Source of the DNA: JASEHD01 sp964471945
GTDB taxonomy: Bacteria > Bacteroidota > Ignavibacteria > UBA10030 > SZUA-254
Reading direction: 5' to 3'
DNA length: 5,702 nucleotides
Assembly: GCA_964471945.1 (NCBI GenBank)
Contig: CAYYIJ010000113.1
Location: forward strand, 1 to 5,702
The first letter of the stretch is position 1. Every line of letters starts with the position of its first letter. A model generated the notes under the pieces. It was not told where the DNA came from. It ran no database searches and saw only the letters and a program-made list of their open reading frames with translations. This document shows positions 4,601 to 5,702 of this stretch, in pieces. Made by a program: the position numbers and the translations under genes.

Positions 4601-5702
4601 ATGCCACAAAAATTGAAGGTAGAAGAGCCAATTAAATGTTCATTTTGCGGACGAACGTCTGACCAAGTTTTAAGTATCATCGCTGGCCCCGGAGTTTTCA
4701 TTTGCGATTCATGTGTTGCAAGCTCAGTCGATATTCTCCGAAATAATCTTTCTACAATTTCTTCACGTCGAGGATCCCGTAATCTTTTAACGCCCATTGA
4801 AATCAAAAAAGCATTGGACGATTACGTTATCGGACAAGAACATGCGAAGAAAACACTTGCAGTAGCAGTTTACAATCATTATAAACGGATCGATGCGAAA
4901 GCTAATTTTCATCCGTTGGATGATGTTGAGATCGAGAAAAGCAATATTATCCTTCTTGGCCCAACTGGAACTGGAAAGACGTTACTTGCTCAAACTCTTG
5001 CAAGAATTTTGAATGTTCCTTTCGCAATTGCTGATGCTACTACGCTAACTGAAGCTGGTTACGTGGGTGATGACGTGGAAACAGTTCTTGTACACTTACT
5101 TCAGAATGCTGACTACAACGTAGAGCGAGTAGAACGCGGAATAGTGTATATAGATGAGATTGATAAAATCGCCCGCAAGAGCGACAGCACATCCATCACT
5201 CGCGATGTTTCTGGTGAAGGAGTTCAGCAAGCACTTCTAAAAATATTGGAAGGAACAATAGCCGGAGTTCCCCCAAAAGGGGGCCGCAAGCATCCTGAAC
5301 AAACTCTTATTAACATCAATACAAAAAATATCTTATTCATTTGCGGCGGTGCTTTTGAAGGATTGGAAAAAATCATCGCACGCCGTGTAAGTCAAAACCC
5401 GATTGGATTCGGGGCGAACATCAAGGGAAAACGGGAACATACCGTAGATGAATACTTGCCTAAGGTTGAGCCGCGCGACCTTCTGAAATTTGGGCTAATA
5501 CCTGAGTTCATCGGACGGTTACATGTGGTTGCTGCCCTTCATTCATTAGACGAAAAAGCTCTATTAAACATTCTCACAATTCCAAAAAATGCACTTGTGA
5601 AGCAGTATCAGAAATTATTCCGGTTAGAGGGTGTCGATTTAGAAATTGAAGAAGAAGCTCTGAGAGCGATGGTACAAATAGCAATCGATCGTGGAACGGG
5701 TG
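4601..5702 (+). CDS. clpX: ATP-dependent Clp protease ATP-binding subunit ClpX, partial
   Basis: ClpX is the hexameric AAA+ unfoldase that recognises substrates and threads them into ClpP. The first 367 residues are present without a stop; the 3' end lies beyond the window. The zinc-binding domain has C13, C16, C35 and C38. The AAA+ core shows Walker A GPTGTGKT (120-127), pore-1 loop GYVG (153-156), Walker B VYIDEID with D185 and E186, pore-2 region around 192-205, RKH loop (229-231), the ClpP-docking IGF loop (268-270) and the arginine finger R306 in EFIGR. The sequence stops at DRGTG, just before the expected sensor-2 region. H308 stands where most ClpX have Pro (GRLPV). The ATG follows the clpP stop by 10 nt, and ends of the two genes are consistent with translational coupling. 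Confidence 0.98.
   Translation, partial: MPQKLKVEEPIKCSFCGRTSDQVLSIIAGPGVFICDSCVASSVDILRNNLSTISSRRGSRNLLTPIEIKKALDDYVIGQEHAKKTLAVAVYNHYKRIDAKANFHPLDDVEIEKSNIILLGPTGTGKTLLAQTLARILNVPFAIADATTLTEAGYVGDDVETVLVHLLQNADYNVERVERGIVYIDEIDKIARKSDSTSITRDVSGEGVQQALLKILEGTIAGVPPKGGRKHPEQTLININTKNILFICGGAFEGLEKIIARRVSQNPIGFGANIKGKREHTVDEYLPKVEPRDLLKFGLIPEFIGRLHVVAALHSLDEKALLNILTIPKNALVKQYQKLFRLEGVDLEIEEEALRAMVQIAIDRGTG

Noticed and set aside
4297..4806. Minus-strand open frame of 169 codons
   Set aside because: It lies antisense to the end of clpP and the start of clpX, both strongly conserved genes. Its protein has no recognisable features.
1..5702. CRISPR array, transposase, integrase, toxin-antitoxin or defence genes
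   Set aside because: I found no regularly spaced repeats and no proteins of these kinds; the genes present are core or common signalling families.

Overview
The window looks like a core-genome stretch from an AT-rich bacterium of the Bacteroidota/Chlorobiota/Ignavibacteriota (FCB) lineage, most likely Ignavibacteria-like. The lineage rests on four signs: promoter motifs of the TTG/TTTG ... TAnnTTTG type; tRNA genes with no encoded CCA; a DUF4382-type lipoprotein; and a trigger factor with an eroded PPIase domain. It is an inference, not a proven identification.

Positions 1-456 hold a minus-strand tRNA group, read from right to left as tRNA-Arg(TCT), tRNA-His(GTG) and a tRNA-Glu(TTC) cut by the window edge. 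Between His and Glu lies a broken partial copy of the tRNA-His 3' end. It is interrupted by a short GC-rich palindrome and followed by an AT-only inverted repeat.

Positions 622-2407 are a small signalling and envelope block. Two single-domain CheY-like response regulators, each 122 residues long and on the plus strand, flank a convergent/divergent minus-strand gene for a DUF4382-type lipoprotein. No kinase or output domain is present in the window. The second regulator has a 7-bp inverted repeat inside its predicted promoter.

Positions 2525-5702 hold tRNA-Leu(TAG), followed after a short gap by the classic protein quality-control operon tig-clpP-clpX. Trigger factor handles nascent chains at the ribosome, and ClpP and ClpX form the ATP-driven protease. 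All three are on the plus strand with gaps of 37 and 10 nt. clpX runs off the window before its end.

I did not find a convincing undescribed system. The most unusual items are the disrupted tRNA-His tail copy with its palindromic insert, the inverted repeat in the regulator promoter, and the receiver domain lacking the usual aromatic switch residue.
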